A stretch of DNA of 64,000 nucleotides from Pseudoalteromonas aurantia 208 (GTDB lineage Bacteria > Pseudomonadota > Gammaproteobacteria > Enterobacterales > Alteromonadaceae): NCBI RefSeq assembly GCF_014858725.1, contig NZ_AQGV01000015.1, positions 806,001-870,000 on the forward strand, read 5' to 3'. The notes under the pieces are model-generated. The model was not told the origin of the DNA, did no database searches, and saw only the letters and a program-made list of their open reading frames with translations. A program made the translations under genes and the position numbers. This document shows, one piece after another, positions 43,835-52,603 of this stretch. How positions within the stretch are numbered: the stretch's first letter is position 1; each line of letters opens with the position of its first letter.

Positions 43835-44956
43835 ATGTCGTTTTTACATTCTCGAGTGCTGATTGGGGCACTCTTATTTTTTGCTTTTTTGGTGATGCTT
43901 GTCACATCTATTTTGTTATTCACTCAGCGCCATGATGCAGCAATTTCGGTTATGCACACCATGATAGGTGTGGTGATGAGCGGTACTATTGTTTGGCACA
44001 CAATTAAGAATCGACGGATACTTCTTAGTTATTTAAACCCTCTCAAAAAGCATAATGGCGCTTACTCATTGTCATTTTTCTTAGCTATAAGCTTAGTGAC
44101 ATATTTAAGTATGGCACCTTATTTTAGTTTGAGTCCTGCAGCGATGGTGTATCGATTTGGACAATCATTAAAAGCGGCAGACAAAGCTGAGCATGGCAAA
44201 GAGGTTATATTTGAAGAGTACAACGCTGCCATCCCAAAAGCACAGGGACAGACGGTCACTGTTGAATTCAAAAAAGGTCCGTATTTTATGTGGCCGCAAT
44301 ACGCGCTTTGGATTGAAACACTGGAGGGTGAATTTGTTCAACCTTTATATGTCACGCGTTCAATTGCGACCAATAATTTTACAAACAAAGTAACGAAAGT
44401 GGATGCTGAGCAGGTATTTGATAGCCATTTAATGATTGGTGAAAGTCCACTCGCATTAACGGCTTTAGAGGGGGGGGAAGATCCACAAACCAAGAACACA
44501 CGTATGAGGCCCGAGTCTTTACCGGTTTTTTTGCATAAGTTAGGCAAACAGGCAAGTAATGGTTATTTTTTGCCAACAGATAATGCATTACAAGTGGATG
44601 GATATAGTGGCGCTACTATGATGAATAACTTCATTTACCATACTCAAATGAGGGATAGATTAGTTGGCCAATATCGGGTTAGGCTAGAAATAAATCACTC
44701 TTTTGATTACAACAGTTATTATCGTAGTGATAGATTCCCAGATGACAAAGTCTACTCGGGAGATGGTTATTCTGCGCAACCGTCAGTGGTGTATGAAACA
44801 GTGATTGATTTTTCACAACCACAGCAGCTACAAAAAATGACCATTGTTGGACGAGGTCATCACTCAGGAAAAGATGGTATTTTATATCGAGACTTAGAGA
44901 ACTTGACCACGGCACTGGAGCTGGTTGACCGAGTGCTTATTAGCCATTCCTTGTAA
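43835..44956 (+). CDS. Membrane protein with DUF4405-like and DUF2271-like parts
   Basis: A 373-residue protein. Three membrane helices lie in the first 100 residues (about 9-30, 37-56, 77-97). His41 and His55 in helix two (MHTMIGVVMSGTIVWH) recall the paired heme ligands of cytochrome b-like DUF4405 proteins. The rest is periplasmic and resembles DUF2271: YALWIETLEGEFV, a DGYSGAT motif at 255-261, and QPSVVYETVIDF. DGYSGAT fits the flavinylation pattern D-x-x-S-G-A-T (Thr261), but similar SGAT turns also occur in DUF2271 proteins without flavin. An electron-transfer role is possible. An AGGAG ribosome-binding site precedes the ATG. Confidence 0.7.
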   Translation: MSFLHSRVLIGALLFFAFLVMLVTSILLFTQRHDAAISVMHTMIGVVMSGTIVWHTIKNRRILLSYLNPLKKHNGAYSLSFFLAISLVTYLSMAPYFSLSPAAMVYRFGQSLKAADKAEHGKEVIFEEYNAAIPKAQGQTVTVEFKKGPYFMWPQYALWIETLEGEFVQPLYVTRSIATNNFTNKVTKVDAEQVFDSHLMIGESPLALTALEGGEDPQTKNTRMRPESLPVFLHKLGKQASNGYFLPTDNALQVDGYSGATMMNNFIYHTQMRDRLVGQYRVRLEINHSFDYNSYYRSDRFPDDKVYSGDGYSAQPSVVYETVIDFSQPQQLQKMTIVGRGHHSGKDGILYRDLENLTTALELVDRVLISHSL

Positions 44957-45246
44957 ACGTATATTAACATGCTTACTCATTGCAATTGTGTAAGGTACCA
45001 GCGACAAATAATGCCTTAACTGCAACGGCATTGAGAATGACTGATGTGAATTAACAACATACTGAAATTTTTTCCTAGTGGTAAATCACTTATCAGTTGC
45101 CTGCATGATCATATATTTAATGAAATTCGCAGGCTCAATTGTTTTGACATGCTACCGACTAAAGTCGCTGCATGATGAAGTGTGTAATGTACTGATTAGT
45201 AGAGATGGTAAGCACGTAAGTTAATGACATGAGGGAGTTGCCAAAG
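44957..45246. other. Intergenic region, nothing recognised
   Basis: About 290 bases between convergent genes without a credible reading frame. I see no strong terminator hairpin or repeat in it. Confidence 0.4.
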
Positions 45247-45963
45247 CTATTTTGCGTCACTCCCATAATTTCTGATTATTTGGTTTTCAGCTTTGAGGAT
45301 GAGTGCGTCTAACTTTCCTGATTGCTTCATTTCTATGATTTTTTGGTCTACCTCAGGTACTAGATGTGCAAGAGATTGATGAACATAGTGATATAGACTC
45401 TGTCGGTCGAGGCTTTGCGGTGATGGTATGACATTGGTAATATTCAGTTGTTCTAACATTACCAGGCCGTCGAGTGTGTTTGTTAGTGCAACGTCCGCAA
45501 GGCCTGCTGACACCAATCTCATTAGCTGTTTTGTAGAATTCATGTCTGTGACATGAGGCATTCCTTTCGTGATATTTTGGGTATGTTTTACGCCTCTGAC
45601 TTTAACAATACGGTATTGGTTTAGATCTTTAGGTGTTTTTATGTCTATATTGCTATTGATGCGCACAAATGCCATTGTTTCTAAATAGTAATAAGGCGTA
45701 GGAACCCGGATAGTTGAAGGTGTTTCTTTACCATAGCTATAAATACGCATTATTTCCCCGTCCTTTAAACCGGTTCGTGCTTCATGTTGAGCGCGTTTCC
45801 CTGGTAAAGGGGAAATGGTAATTTTTATGCCTAACTCGTTATAAACTTCAGACAAAATAACTCTGCCAATTTCTTGCTCAATAAGATAGTTAATCGAGGC
45901 AAAATGGTACTCTTGTGCATGGGGTTTAGACATGATGAGTAATAATACAAATAAATACTTCAT
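45247..45963 (-). CDS. Periplasmic solute-binding protein (family 3-like)
   Basis: A 238-residue protein with a signal peptide (about residues 1-16, ending PHAQE). The remainder follows the SBP_bac_3 pattern often seen as orphan genes in Alteromonadales and Vibrionales: YELGIKITISPLPGKRAQHEARTG, VKVRGVKHTQNI, and a late LVSAGLADVALTN hinge segment. It has no transporter genes beside it, so it may act as a sensor or as an amino acid scavenging protein. It is divergent from the gene at 46262. The ligand is unknown. Confidence 0.85.
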   Translation of the reverse strand: MKYLFVLLLIMSKPHAQEYHFASINYLIEQEIGRVILSEVYNELGIKITISPLPGKRAQHEARTGLKDGEIMRIYSYGKETPSTIRVPTPYYYLETMAFVRINSNIDIKTPKDLNQYRIVKVRGVKHTQNITKGMPHVTDMNSTKQLMRLVSAGLADVALTNTLDGLVMLEQLNITNVIPSPQSLDRQSLYHYVHQSLAHLVPEVDQKIIEMKQSGKLDALILKAENQIIRNYGSDAK

Positions 45964-46261
45964 GTAGTTTGAGGTGCTGCCGATCGTGTTGTTTTACTTT
46001 ATCTCTCTAGTTTAGCAGTGTTCAAGCATTGCGTCATTGTCTTAGGGGCTGTTGCTCTTAGCTGTTTTACTTTTTACATCAAAAAAGATTGCTTTGTTTA
46101 TAAAGGTTTTCTGATTGGTTTAATTTATGTTTCATTTGGTTTTTGGCACTTCTTTTGCTGCTTTTTTATTACTTCTCGTGAAGTAGTTGTTAATTCAGTT
46201 GTTGACACAATATACGGCAAGTTATTGCCATATCAATTCATACTTGTAAGGAATAACAGAC

Positions 46262-47020
46262 ATGAAATTTTTAGTTGTTACAGCAATGGTTATTAGTAGT
46301 GTGTTTATATCGACTAATATCAGCGCATCAGATCAACCAAAACCGCAGAATTTACCGCAATTACTCGAATACACTAACGGTGCGAAGCTATTAATAGAAC
46401 AAGGAGCCTTTGATGATGCTTTAGCTCGACTTCAATGGTTAGATGAAAACGCGACGCGCATCAGTTATGACTTTTATGATTTAAAGCGACCGCTGGTTTA
46501 CAGTTTGTGGTGGGATTTAGTCGCATTGTCAGCTTCGGCAGATATTGCTTATACTCGAAAGCGTGGAAATATGGCAAAGCAATTTATGTTGTCTCCTCAA
46601 CAGTGCGAAACCTTTGATACGGTGTTGTGGCTCAATCAATCTCAAGAGCATGAACAGCGTACGCTCGGCAATTTGACGACTGTCCATAACAATTATAATG
46701 GGAGTTTAGAGCGATGTTGGAATGGCGATGCAGAATACCTTGCTGTGAAATACATAAATCACGCATTATTGGAGCGATATTCTCCTGATATCTTATCGGG
46801 TTTTATCCAAAATATTATTGTTCGAGTAACCAACGCTTATGAAGCATGTAACATGGCAGACGAGCAGCAAGTATGTGAAGAGCAAGTTCGAGATCATCTA
46901 GTAGAGACTTCAATTTTATATCAAGCGGTTGCAATGGATAGAGATGACCTACCACTGGCTGGACGTATTGGTGGAGAAACGCTCAAACTGTTATTGCAAT
47001 GGCAATATAGCCCACTTTAA
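46262..47020 (+). CDS. Hypothetical exported protein
   Basis: A 252-residue protein with a signal peptide (about residues 1-22, ending ISASD). The mature part is helical with a TPR-like start (GAKLLIEQGAFDDALARLQWLDENA) and six Cys (QQCETF, ERCWNG, EACNM, QVCEEQ among them), enough for periplasmic disulphides. AAGGA lies 9 bases before the ATG, supporting this start. I do not recognise the family. An intrinsic terminator follows at 47056. Confidence 0.75.
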   Translation: MKFLVVTAMVISSVFISTNISASDQPKPQNLPQLLEYTNGAKLLIEQGAFDDALARLQWLDENATRISYDFYDLKRPLVYSLWWDLVALSASADIAYTRKRGNMAKQFMLSPQQCETFDTVLWLNQSQEHEQRTLGNLTTVHNNYNGSLERCWNGDAEYLAVKYINHALLERYSPDILSGFIQNIIVRVTNAYEACNMADEQQVCEEQVRDHLVETSILYQAVAMDRDDLPLAGRIGGETLKLLLQWQYSPL

Positions 47021-47055
47021 TTGAGAGAGCCTCGAAGTATTATTATTGTAAATCT

Positions 47056-47103
47056 TACTATGAGTGATACCACGATGTTTTATCACTCATAGTATAGATT
47101 TTT
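47056..47103 (+). terminator. Rho-independent terminator
   Basis: TACTATGAGTGATA pairs perfectly with TATCACTCATAGTA (14 bp, 11-base loop), followed within a few bases by TTTTT, 36 bases past the stop of the exported protein gene. Confidence 0.8.
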
Positions 47104-47206
47104 GGAGGACAGTGATTATGCTGATGTGTAAGGTTATGGATAACATCAGTAATACCTGAAGATTTTTACACTACACTTAACATTCTTGTTTTAGGTGAGT
47201 GACATA

Positions 47207-48268
47207 ATGACTGACAGAATACATCAAACACTTGTTGAGCAGTATCAAATTTCGGAGTTGGAAATTCAAACCCGTAAGAATCTCTTTGAATTAAGTGATG
47301 ATGAACTTGAGTTTTTAAACAAGTATCGTTTGGTCATCGATGGGCATTTAGATGAGGTTGTTGCTCATTTTTATACCTTACTTTCAAAAGATGAGTATGT
47401 CGGTTTGTTAATAGGAGATAGTGAGACGTTTGAGCGGCTCAAGAGTGGGCTGCATAAATACGTGTTGGATTTGTTCTCTGGATTTTACGACGCTGAATAT
47501 GTTAATAATCGACTGAGAATTGGGCTTGTTCACAAACGCATAGGCTTAGAGCCAAAATACTTTTTGTCGGCAGAGCGTTATTTGCGTCAGAGTATAGATG
47601 TGACGCTGCAAACGCTTGTGGATGATCCTGTTATTACGGGGAAAATTTCATCGATTTTAGAGAAATTGATAGCGTTTGACATGTCATGGATATTTGATAC
47701 TTATATTAGCTCTATGCTCAATGAAATGAACTCGTTAAAATTAAAAACAGACTTATATGTTAAATCGTTAGAAGAGCGTATCAGGGGGCTATCTCGACTC
47801 GCCAGTAAAGATCCACTGACTGATTTATACAATGTTCGTAGCTTTCGCGACTTTTTACGTCGAGAATTGTTGTTGGCTAAACGCAGTCATGCCTCAATTT
47901 CAATTGTGTATTTCGATATTGACGATTTTAAAGAAATTAATGATAAGTGCGGACATAAAGAAGGAGATAACGTTTTGAAGAGCATTGGTAAAATACTGAT
48001 GTCTATCGCAAGAGAAACTGACATCGCAAGTCGTCAAGGCGGGGATGAGTTTTGCCTTGCTTTAATAGGCTGTGAACTCTCTGAGGCACAAGCCATTAGT
48101 AAGCGGCTCGTTGAAAAGTTTGCGGCTGAATTTCCTCATTACGCCTTAAGTATTGGCATTGCTGAACTGCAAGACCAAACCGATTTAGATGTAGATGGCG
48201 TTATTCATCGAGCAGACCAAAAAATGTATCAAGCTAAAAAAAGTAAAGGATGTAAAATTTGTAGCTAA
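47207..48268 (+). CDS. Globin-coupled diguanylate cyclase
   Basis: A 353-residue protein from ATG 47207, chosen because AGGTGAG lies 7 bases upstream (an in-frame GTG at 47195 overlaps that site). Residues 1-160 are a globin-coupled sensor domain with the likely proximal heme ligand His109 in RIGLVHKRIGL. The GGDEF domain has RQGGDEF (active GGDEF) and the inhibitory RETD (RxxD) five residues before it. It should make c-di-GMP in response to oxygen or another gas ligand, like DosC/YddV, and be product-inhibited. There is no EAL domain. It stands alone. Confidence 0.93.
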   Translation: MTDRIHQTLVEQYQISELEIQTRKNLFELSDDELEFLNKYRLVIDGHLDEVVAHFYTLLSKDEYVGLLIGDSETFERLKSGLHKYVLDLFSGFYDAEYVNNRLRIGLVHKRIGLEPKYFLSAERYLRQSIDVTLQTLVDDPVITGKISSILEKLIAFDMSWIFDTYISSMLNEMNSLKLKTDLYVKSLEERIRGLSRLASKDPLTDLYNVRSFRDFLRRELLLAKRSHASISIVYFDIDDFKEINDKCGHKEGDNVLKSIGKILMSIARETDIASRQGGDEFCLALIGCELSEAQAISKRLVEKFAAEFPHYALSIGIAELQDQTDLDVDGVIHRADQKMYQAKKSKGCKICS

Positions 48269-48492
48269 CCTGAACTCTCAGTAATGAACATAAAACAATA
48301 TATACGCTCAGAAGGCTATTTGAATTCGCCTAATTGCCTAGCTAACTGAATGCTGGCGGAAAGTACGTAGCAAAAACGTTCGATTGCTCATGATGTAAGC
48401 CCCTTAGAATTAACAAAAGTATTAAATGACATTGTGCAGGTACGCACTTAAGGCATATCAATGTGATAGGCGATATAGGTGCGAGAAGTATA

Positions 48493-48948
48493 TTATTTTC
48501 TTGCAATCAATAACATACCGATGATAACGAATACAGCACCGATAACTCTATTGGGTGTGATATCGATTTTAGGGTAACCTAGCCAACCATTTTGATCTAA
48601 TGCCAAAGACGCGATGATTTGCCCACATACAATTGAAATTGCCAATATCATAGCGCCCAATTTGGGCGCTAAGAACACAGACATAGCAATGTTAAATGCG
48701 CCGAAAAACCCACCAAGCCATGCCCACCATGGAATAGAAGAAAACGCATTGGGCTTAAACCATGCTCCACCTTGAACAAAGGCAATGACGCCAAGCACTA
48801 TTGTACCGATCAAAAAAGAAATAAAAGCAGCTTGTATTGGGCTGTGTAGGGCGATTCTTAATTGTGCATTTACGCCCGCTTGAGAGGCAAGTGAGAAGCC
48901 AATTAATATGCTGAAAGGCAAAAGTATGTATATTCCAAGGTTCGACAC
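48493..48948 (-). CDS. Small DMT-type transporter (DUF606/YdcZ-like)
   Basis: A 151-residue inner membrane protein with five likely helices: SILIGFSLASQAGVNAQLR near the N-terminus, and WWAWLGGFFGAFNIAMSVFLAPKLGA in the middle (typical block of this family). Members are half-size drug/metabolite transporters that often act as pairs of small subunits. It stands alone. The substrate is unknown. Confidence 0.88.
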   Translation of the reverse strand: MSNLGIYILLPFSILIGFSLASQAGVNAQLRIALHSPIQAAFISFLIGTIVLGVIAFVQGGAWFKPNAFSSIPWWAWLGGFFGAFNIAMSVFLAPKLGAMILAISIVCGQIIASLALDQNGWLGYPKIDITPNRVIGAVFVIIGMLLIARK

Positions 48949-49196
48949 GGGGTTTCTCCAAAGTATTAAACATGAATGATATGGGGTGTTAGAAAAAAAG
49001 CCAGTATTTGTTTGAATATGCTACGTATTGTAGAAAAAAGTATGGCGTTATTTGGAATAAATTGAACGTATGCACACCACTTGGTAAATGATTGGTATAC
49101 AGCCCGGTTAAATGAAGAGGTTGAATCACCTTTAATATTTATAGTCGTTGTGTCTTAATGGGCATATTCATATCTAACTAATTGACGATTAATACA

Positions 49197-49691
49197 ATGA
49201 TCATCCTACGAAATATGTGTAATGACGATAAACAGCATCTTGTTGAGTATTTGAATGATCCGACTGTGACAAAATACTTATCGTCAAAGATCCCAAGCCC
49301 CTATACAGTTGCAGATGCAACTTGGTGGATTGATATTGGCTCAAAAGAGCACGCGATAGTCAGAGCCATTACATACAATGAGGTATTTTGCGGAGTGATT
49401 GGTGTTTATACCCAAGCGTTTGAATACGCACACAGTGCAGAAGTGGGTTACTGGGTTGCTAAACCTTATTGGGGAAAGGGGCTTGCTACACAAGCACTGC
49501 GTTTATTTACTGATGAGGTGTTCAACAGCACCCAGATCACGCGAATCTTTAATCCGGTATCAGAGCCAAATACAGCGTCGATGCGAGTGCTTGAAAAAGT
49601 GGGTTATCAACACGAAGGTATATTGCGAAGGTCGGTATGTAAAGCGGGCCAATGTTATGATGAGTACGTATTTGCAAAGCTCAAAAATTAA
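49197..49691 (+). CDS. GNAT N-acetyltransferase (RimJ/RimL-like)
   Basis: A 164-residue protein starting MIILRNM at ATG 49197 (an upstream TTG at 49182 is in frame but less likely). It has the GNAT core: EVGYWVAKPYWGKGLATQAL with the acetyl-CoA pyrophosphate-binding pattern (Q/R-x-x-G-x-G/A as YWGKGLAT), and NTASMRVLEKVGYQHEG near the end, typical of the RimJ/RimL group that acetylates protein N-termini or small amines. It stands alone. Confidence 0.9.
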   Translation: MIILRNMCNDDKQHLVEYLNDPTVTKYLSSKIPSPYTVADATWWIDIGSKEHAIVRAITYNEVFCGVIGVYTQAFEYAHSAEVGYWVAKPYWGKGLATQALRLFTDEVFNSTQITRIFNPVSEPNTASMRVLEKVGYQHEGILRRSVCKAGQCYDEYVFAKLKN

Positions 49692-49800
49692 GGATATTTG
49701 ATAATAGATTTACACTGGGGAGAATATTTTAAAATGACAATGAGTACGGTACTGTGCGCTCATTGTCATTATTTACAACGCTAAATAGTGGGATAGATGG

Positions 49801-51057
49801 TTAGCGCCAAGGCATTGCATCTAGTTTAATTTCTTTGCCTACCACTTTTTCAATTAAGGGCACCAAGCGCTCCTGTTCAGGGCTGACAAATGAAAATACA
49901 TGACCATGGATGTGCTTACTCTTTAAGTCAGGCGCATCGACAATGCCAAACATTTCTGTTGATGCGACTTCGACAGAGAGCTTTTGTTTCGCAATTTTTT
50001 CTTCAATCGCTTCTTGCGTAGGATCTACAATCGGTGTGGTGCGTGCTGTGCGTCCGGCACGGTGAATATAATCATTGCTGTTGACTGGTAAGTCATAATT
50101 GATCACATAATAAAGCTGATCAATGTCTATACCACGAGAAGCAATATCGGTTGCCACAAGCAATTTACAATCGCCATTTTTAAATTCGGTGAGGCTTTGT
50201 TGGCGCTTTTTCTGAGGGATCTCATTATGAATGCCATGACAACTGAAGCCTTGCTCAGATAGCTGCGCGACTAAATTGTTTACATCGTGTTTTGTGCGGG
50301 TAAAAATCAGTGCTTTATCGCAATTGAGCATTTTCAGTAAAGTCATGAGGTTTTCTGATTTGTGATCACGTTGGCACTTATACATGGTGTGCAATATTTT
50401 GTTTACAGCAGGTTGAGTTTTGCTCGCGCTGATCTTTTTTGTATGTTGCTGATGTGTTTCGCTGTATTTAGCCAGTGCATTGGAGTCTGTTGCAGAAAAG
50501 ATCACCAGTTGTCTTTTTGCTGGTAAAGCTTCCATGATGGTTCTGAGTTCTTTAACAATGCCCATGCTGACGAGGCGGTCAGCCTCGTCCATCACAAAGT
50601 GTTGTACTTCAGACAGTGAAAATACGCCTTCTTTTAACAAATCGACGAGGCGCTTCGGTGTTGCGACTAGAATGTCGGTACCACGTTTGAACCGTTTTGT
50701 TTGCGATGTGATGCGCACGCCACCAAATACACTGATGGTTCTTAATTTAAGGCCAGTATCGAATTCGGCAATAGATGCTTCTACCTGCAGTGCTAGTTCA
50801 CGTGTTGGTACTAAAAATAGCGCGCGTAAAGGTCGAACTTGTTTATCGCTATTATCAACTTGACTCAGCTCCTGTAAAGTTGGCAACAAATAAGCCGCAG
50901 TTTTACCAGTACCAGTTGGTGCAATCGCATAAGTATCAGCCCCTGATAGCACGGCGCCAATAGACTTTTCTTGAATTTCAGTCGGTGTAGTGTAACCAAG
51001 GCGTTTTATATTTGCTTGAAGGGTCGGGTTAAGCCCGAGCTTTGCGAAAGTTGTCAT
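49801..51057 (-). CDS. DEAD-box RNA helicase (RhlE-like)
   Basis: A 418-residue helicase with the full motif set: Q motif region PTEIQEKSIG, motif I APTGTGKT, Ia PTRELA, Ib TPKRL, motif II VMDEADRLV, motif III SAT, motif IV ALIFTRT, motif V ATDIASRGIDI and motif VI YIHRAGRTAR. The C-terminal tail is short, without the long basic tail of RhlE proper. It probably works in rRNA maturation or mRNA decay. It stands alone and the closest start, ATG 51057, fits the family. Confidence 0.95.
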   Translation of the reverse strand: MTTFAKLGLNPTLQANIKRLGYTTPTEIQEKSIGAVLSGADTYAIAPTGTGKTAAYLLPTLQELSQVDNSDKQVRPLRALFLVPTRELALQVEASIAEFDTGLKLRTISVFGGVRITSQTKRFKRGTDILVATPKRLVDLLKEGVFSLSEVQHFVMDEADRLVSMGIVKELRTIMEALPAKRQLVIFSATDSNALAKYSETHQQHTKKISASKTQPAVNKILHTMYKCQRDHKSENLMTLLKMLNCDKALIFTRTKHDVNNLVAQLSEQGFSCHGIHNEIPQKKRQQSLTEFKNGDCKLLVATDIASRGIDIDQLYYVINYDLPVNSNDYIHRAGRTARTTPIVDPTQEAIEEKIAKQKLSVEVASTEMFGIVDAPDLKSKHIHGHVFSFVSPEQERLVPLIEKVVGKEIKLDAMPWR

Positions 51058-51250
51058 GTTGACCTGTCTATAGGATAGTAAAGGCGCATTATAGCGAGTT
51101 TTTGCATGAGTGCACAGTTCAGAATGAGCGGTAAGATCAGGTATTGTTTGTAAAGTATATTCAAGTAGGCCTAATTCGTCTGATACAGTGCCCTATTCGG
51201 GCACTAAAAATCTAGGTACGCCCATTATATTTGTTGCTGAAAAGCGATAT

Positions 51251-51721
51251 TTAAACTTTTACATCAATAATTGATTGTCCAGCTTCAAGACCTAACTCAT
51301 CAACGAGTTGGGCATAAATAGCATCTTTATTGTCTTGGCTTAGAGTCGCATATTGCTGTCCAGAGTTGCTAGCTTCAGACACTAACTCAGCAAATTGCTC
51401 GGTGACTGTACTCAAGTCAATTGATGCGTGCGTATTTTGGTGTGGTAGAGGCGGTGGTCGCTGTCCTTTACCTACATCGGCAAGTTCCGCTACCGTTTTT
51501 GCATCAAAGCCAGCATCGGCCATTAATTGCCCGAGTTGTTTATTGGCTTTAATACCCGCTTCAGAAAACGTACTCACAATGGCTTGTGCATCTTCTTTGG
51601 ACAAGCTTTGTGGGTCAAATTCAGCAAGCGTGTCAGTGATAGTGGTTTTTTGGTTTTGGCTTAGTTGATCATTTTTAAAAAAAGTATCATGTGAATGCAA
51701 AGATGACATGCCATTAATCAT
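51251..51721 (-). CDS. Hypothetical protein
   Basis: A 156-residue soluble acidic protein with no signal. It has two helical parts (SKEDAQAIVSTFSEAGIKAN and DNKDAIYAQLVDELGLEAGQS) divided by a GKGQRPPPLP proline-rich linker. Start may be Met1 or Met5. I do not recognise it. It is leftward and about 190 bases upstream of the helicase gene; a small hairpin (GTGCCC/GGGCAC at 51188-51204) lies between them but has no T-run in this direction. Confidence 0.65.
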   Translation of the reverse strand: MINGMSSLHSHDTFFKNDQLSQNQKTTITDTLAEFDPQSLSKEDAQAIVSTFSEAGIKANKQLGQLMADAGFDAKTVAELADVGKGQRPPPLPHQNTHASIDLSTVTEQFAELVSEASNSGQQYATLSQDNKDAIYAQLVDELGLEAGQSIIDVKV

Positions 51722-51924
51722 AGTATTGCCCTGCGGGTAAATGCACGATAGGGCTTAACCATAAATGTGAATTGTGCAAAAAATGTGTAAATTGATAATG
51801 TGATGAACGATCACTATAGCATCCAGAGCAGCACTCATTGGCGCGTATTGGGATGTAATAACTTAACTTACTTGCAAAACGTGATTGCATCCCTTAGCCT
51901 TACACTGTTGGAACTTTTTGGTTT

Positions 51925-52359
51925 GTGATGTTAATGGCACGATATTTACACAGTTTGGTTATGGTTACGTTGCTTTTTGCCGTTATGGGCCAAAGCTTTG
52001 CGGCTGCTGATCTGCCATGTAAAATGATGATGCAACACATGACAAACAGCGCTCATCAACATGACTCTCATAAAACCAGCGTGTATCAAAGTAGCGCTCA
52101 TCACAATCATGTCGAAGATATGCGCTCAGGTAATATGGCGCATAACACTATGTCGCACATGATGGATGTGGCAGATGAACCAGACTGCTGTAAAACACAG
52201 TGCAGTTGCCCACCCAGTGGCTGTGTGCCTTTTGCTTTAGCGCTTTTTAATAGCAAGCTTTTGTTTCATGTTGCAACATATACTCAACCGCGTTTTGCCT
52301 TAATGGCGTTTATTGATTCCCCAATACAGAGTTTATTTAAGCCCCCCATAGTTGCTTAA
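51925..52359 (+). CDS. CopL-like His/Met/Cys-rich metal-binding exported protein
   Basis: A 144-residue protein with a signal peptide (cleavage near SFAAAD). The mature N-terminal half is dense in Met and His (MMMQH, HQHDSH, AHHNH, MSHMM), a copper or silver binding composition, and a CCKTQCSCPPSGC cluster follows. CopL-like proteins with this make-up precede copper resistance genes; here a Cus-type efflux operon starts 244 bases downstream. The name is by composition and context rather than by residue-level match. Confidence 0.75.
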   Translation: MMLMARYLHSLVMVTLLFAVMGQSFAAADLPCKMMMQHMTNSAHQHDSHKTSVYQSSAHHNHVEDMRSGNMAHNTMSHMMDVADEPDCCKTQCSCPPSGCVPFALALFNSKLLFHVATYTQPRFALMAFIDSPIQSLFKPPIVA

Positions 52360-52460
52360 CCTAGGACAAGTCCGTCCAAAATCTCTTTAAATTAAATGAT
52401 TTTTAAGTCATTTACGTTACTTGCACATACACCTTAATGTATTGCGATAGTTGATTTTAT

Positions 52461-52522
52461 GTACCTTGCCATGGCTTTGCGCAGACTTGCAGTCAGCGAT
52501 ATTCAATGATGAGTCAAGGTAC
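52461..52522. promoter_or_regulatory. Inverted repeat upstream of the Cus-like operon
   Basis: GTACCTTG (52461-52468) and CAAGGTAC (52515-52522) are exact inverted complements 46 bases apart between the CopL-like and TolC-type genes. ACCTT/AAGGT resembles CueR-type half sites, but the distance is far larger than a single CueR operator, so a regulatory role is uncertain. Confidence 0.35.
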
Positions 52523-52603
52523 TAGTAGGCAAATTATGACCCCTGTTTTAAACGTATTAATGGACGATTTTTATGTGTTATCACCATTTATGGGAGTTAG
52601 CGC

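Noticed and set aside
46018..46296. Possible 92-residue hydrophobic protein starting with GTG
   Set aside because: It overlaps the better supported exported protein at 46262, lacks a ribosome-binding site, and lies where that gene's promoter should be.
51188..51204. GTGCCC/GGGCAC hairpin as terminator of the leftward gene at 51251
   Set aside because: The A/T run lies on the wrong side for leftward transcription and the stem is only 6 bp.
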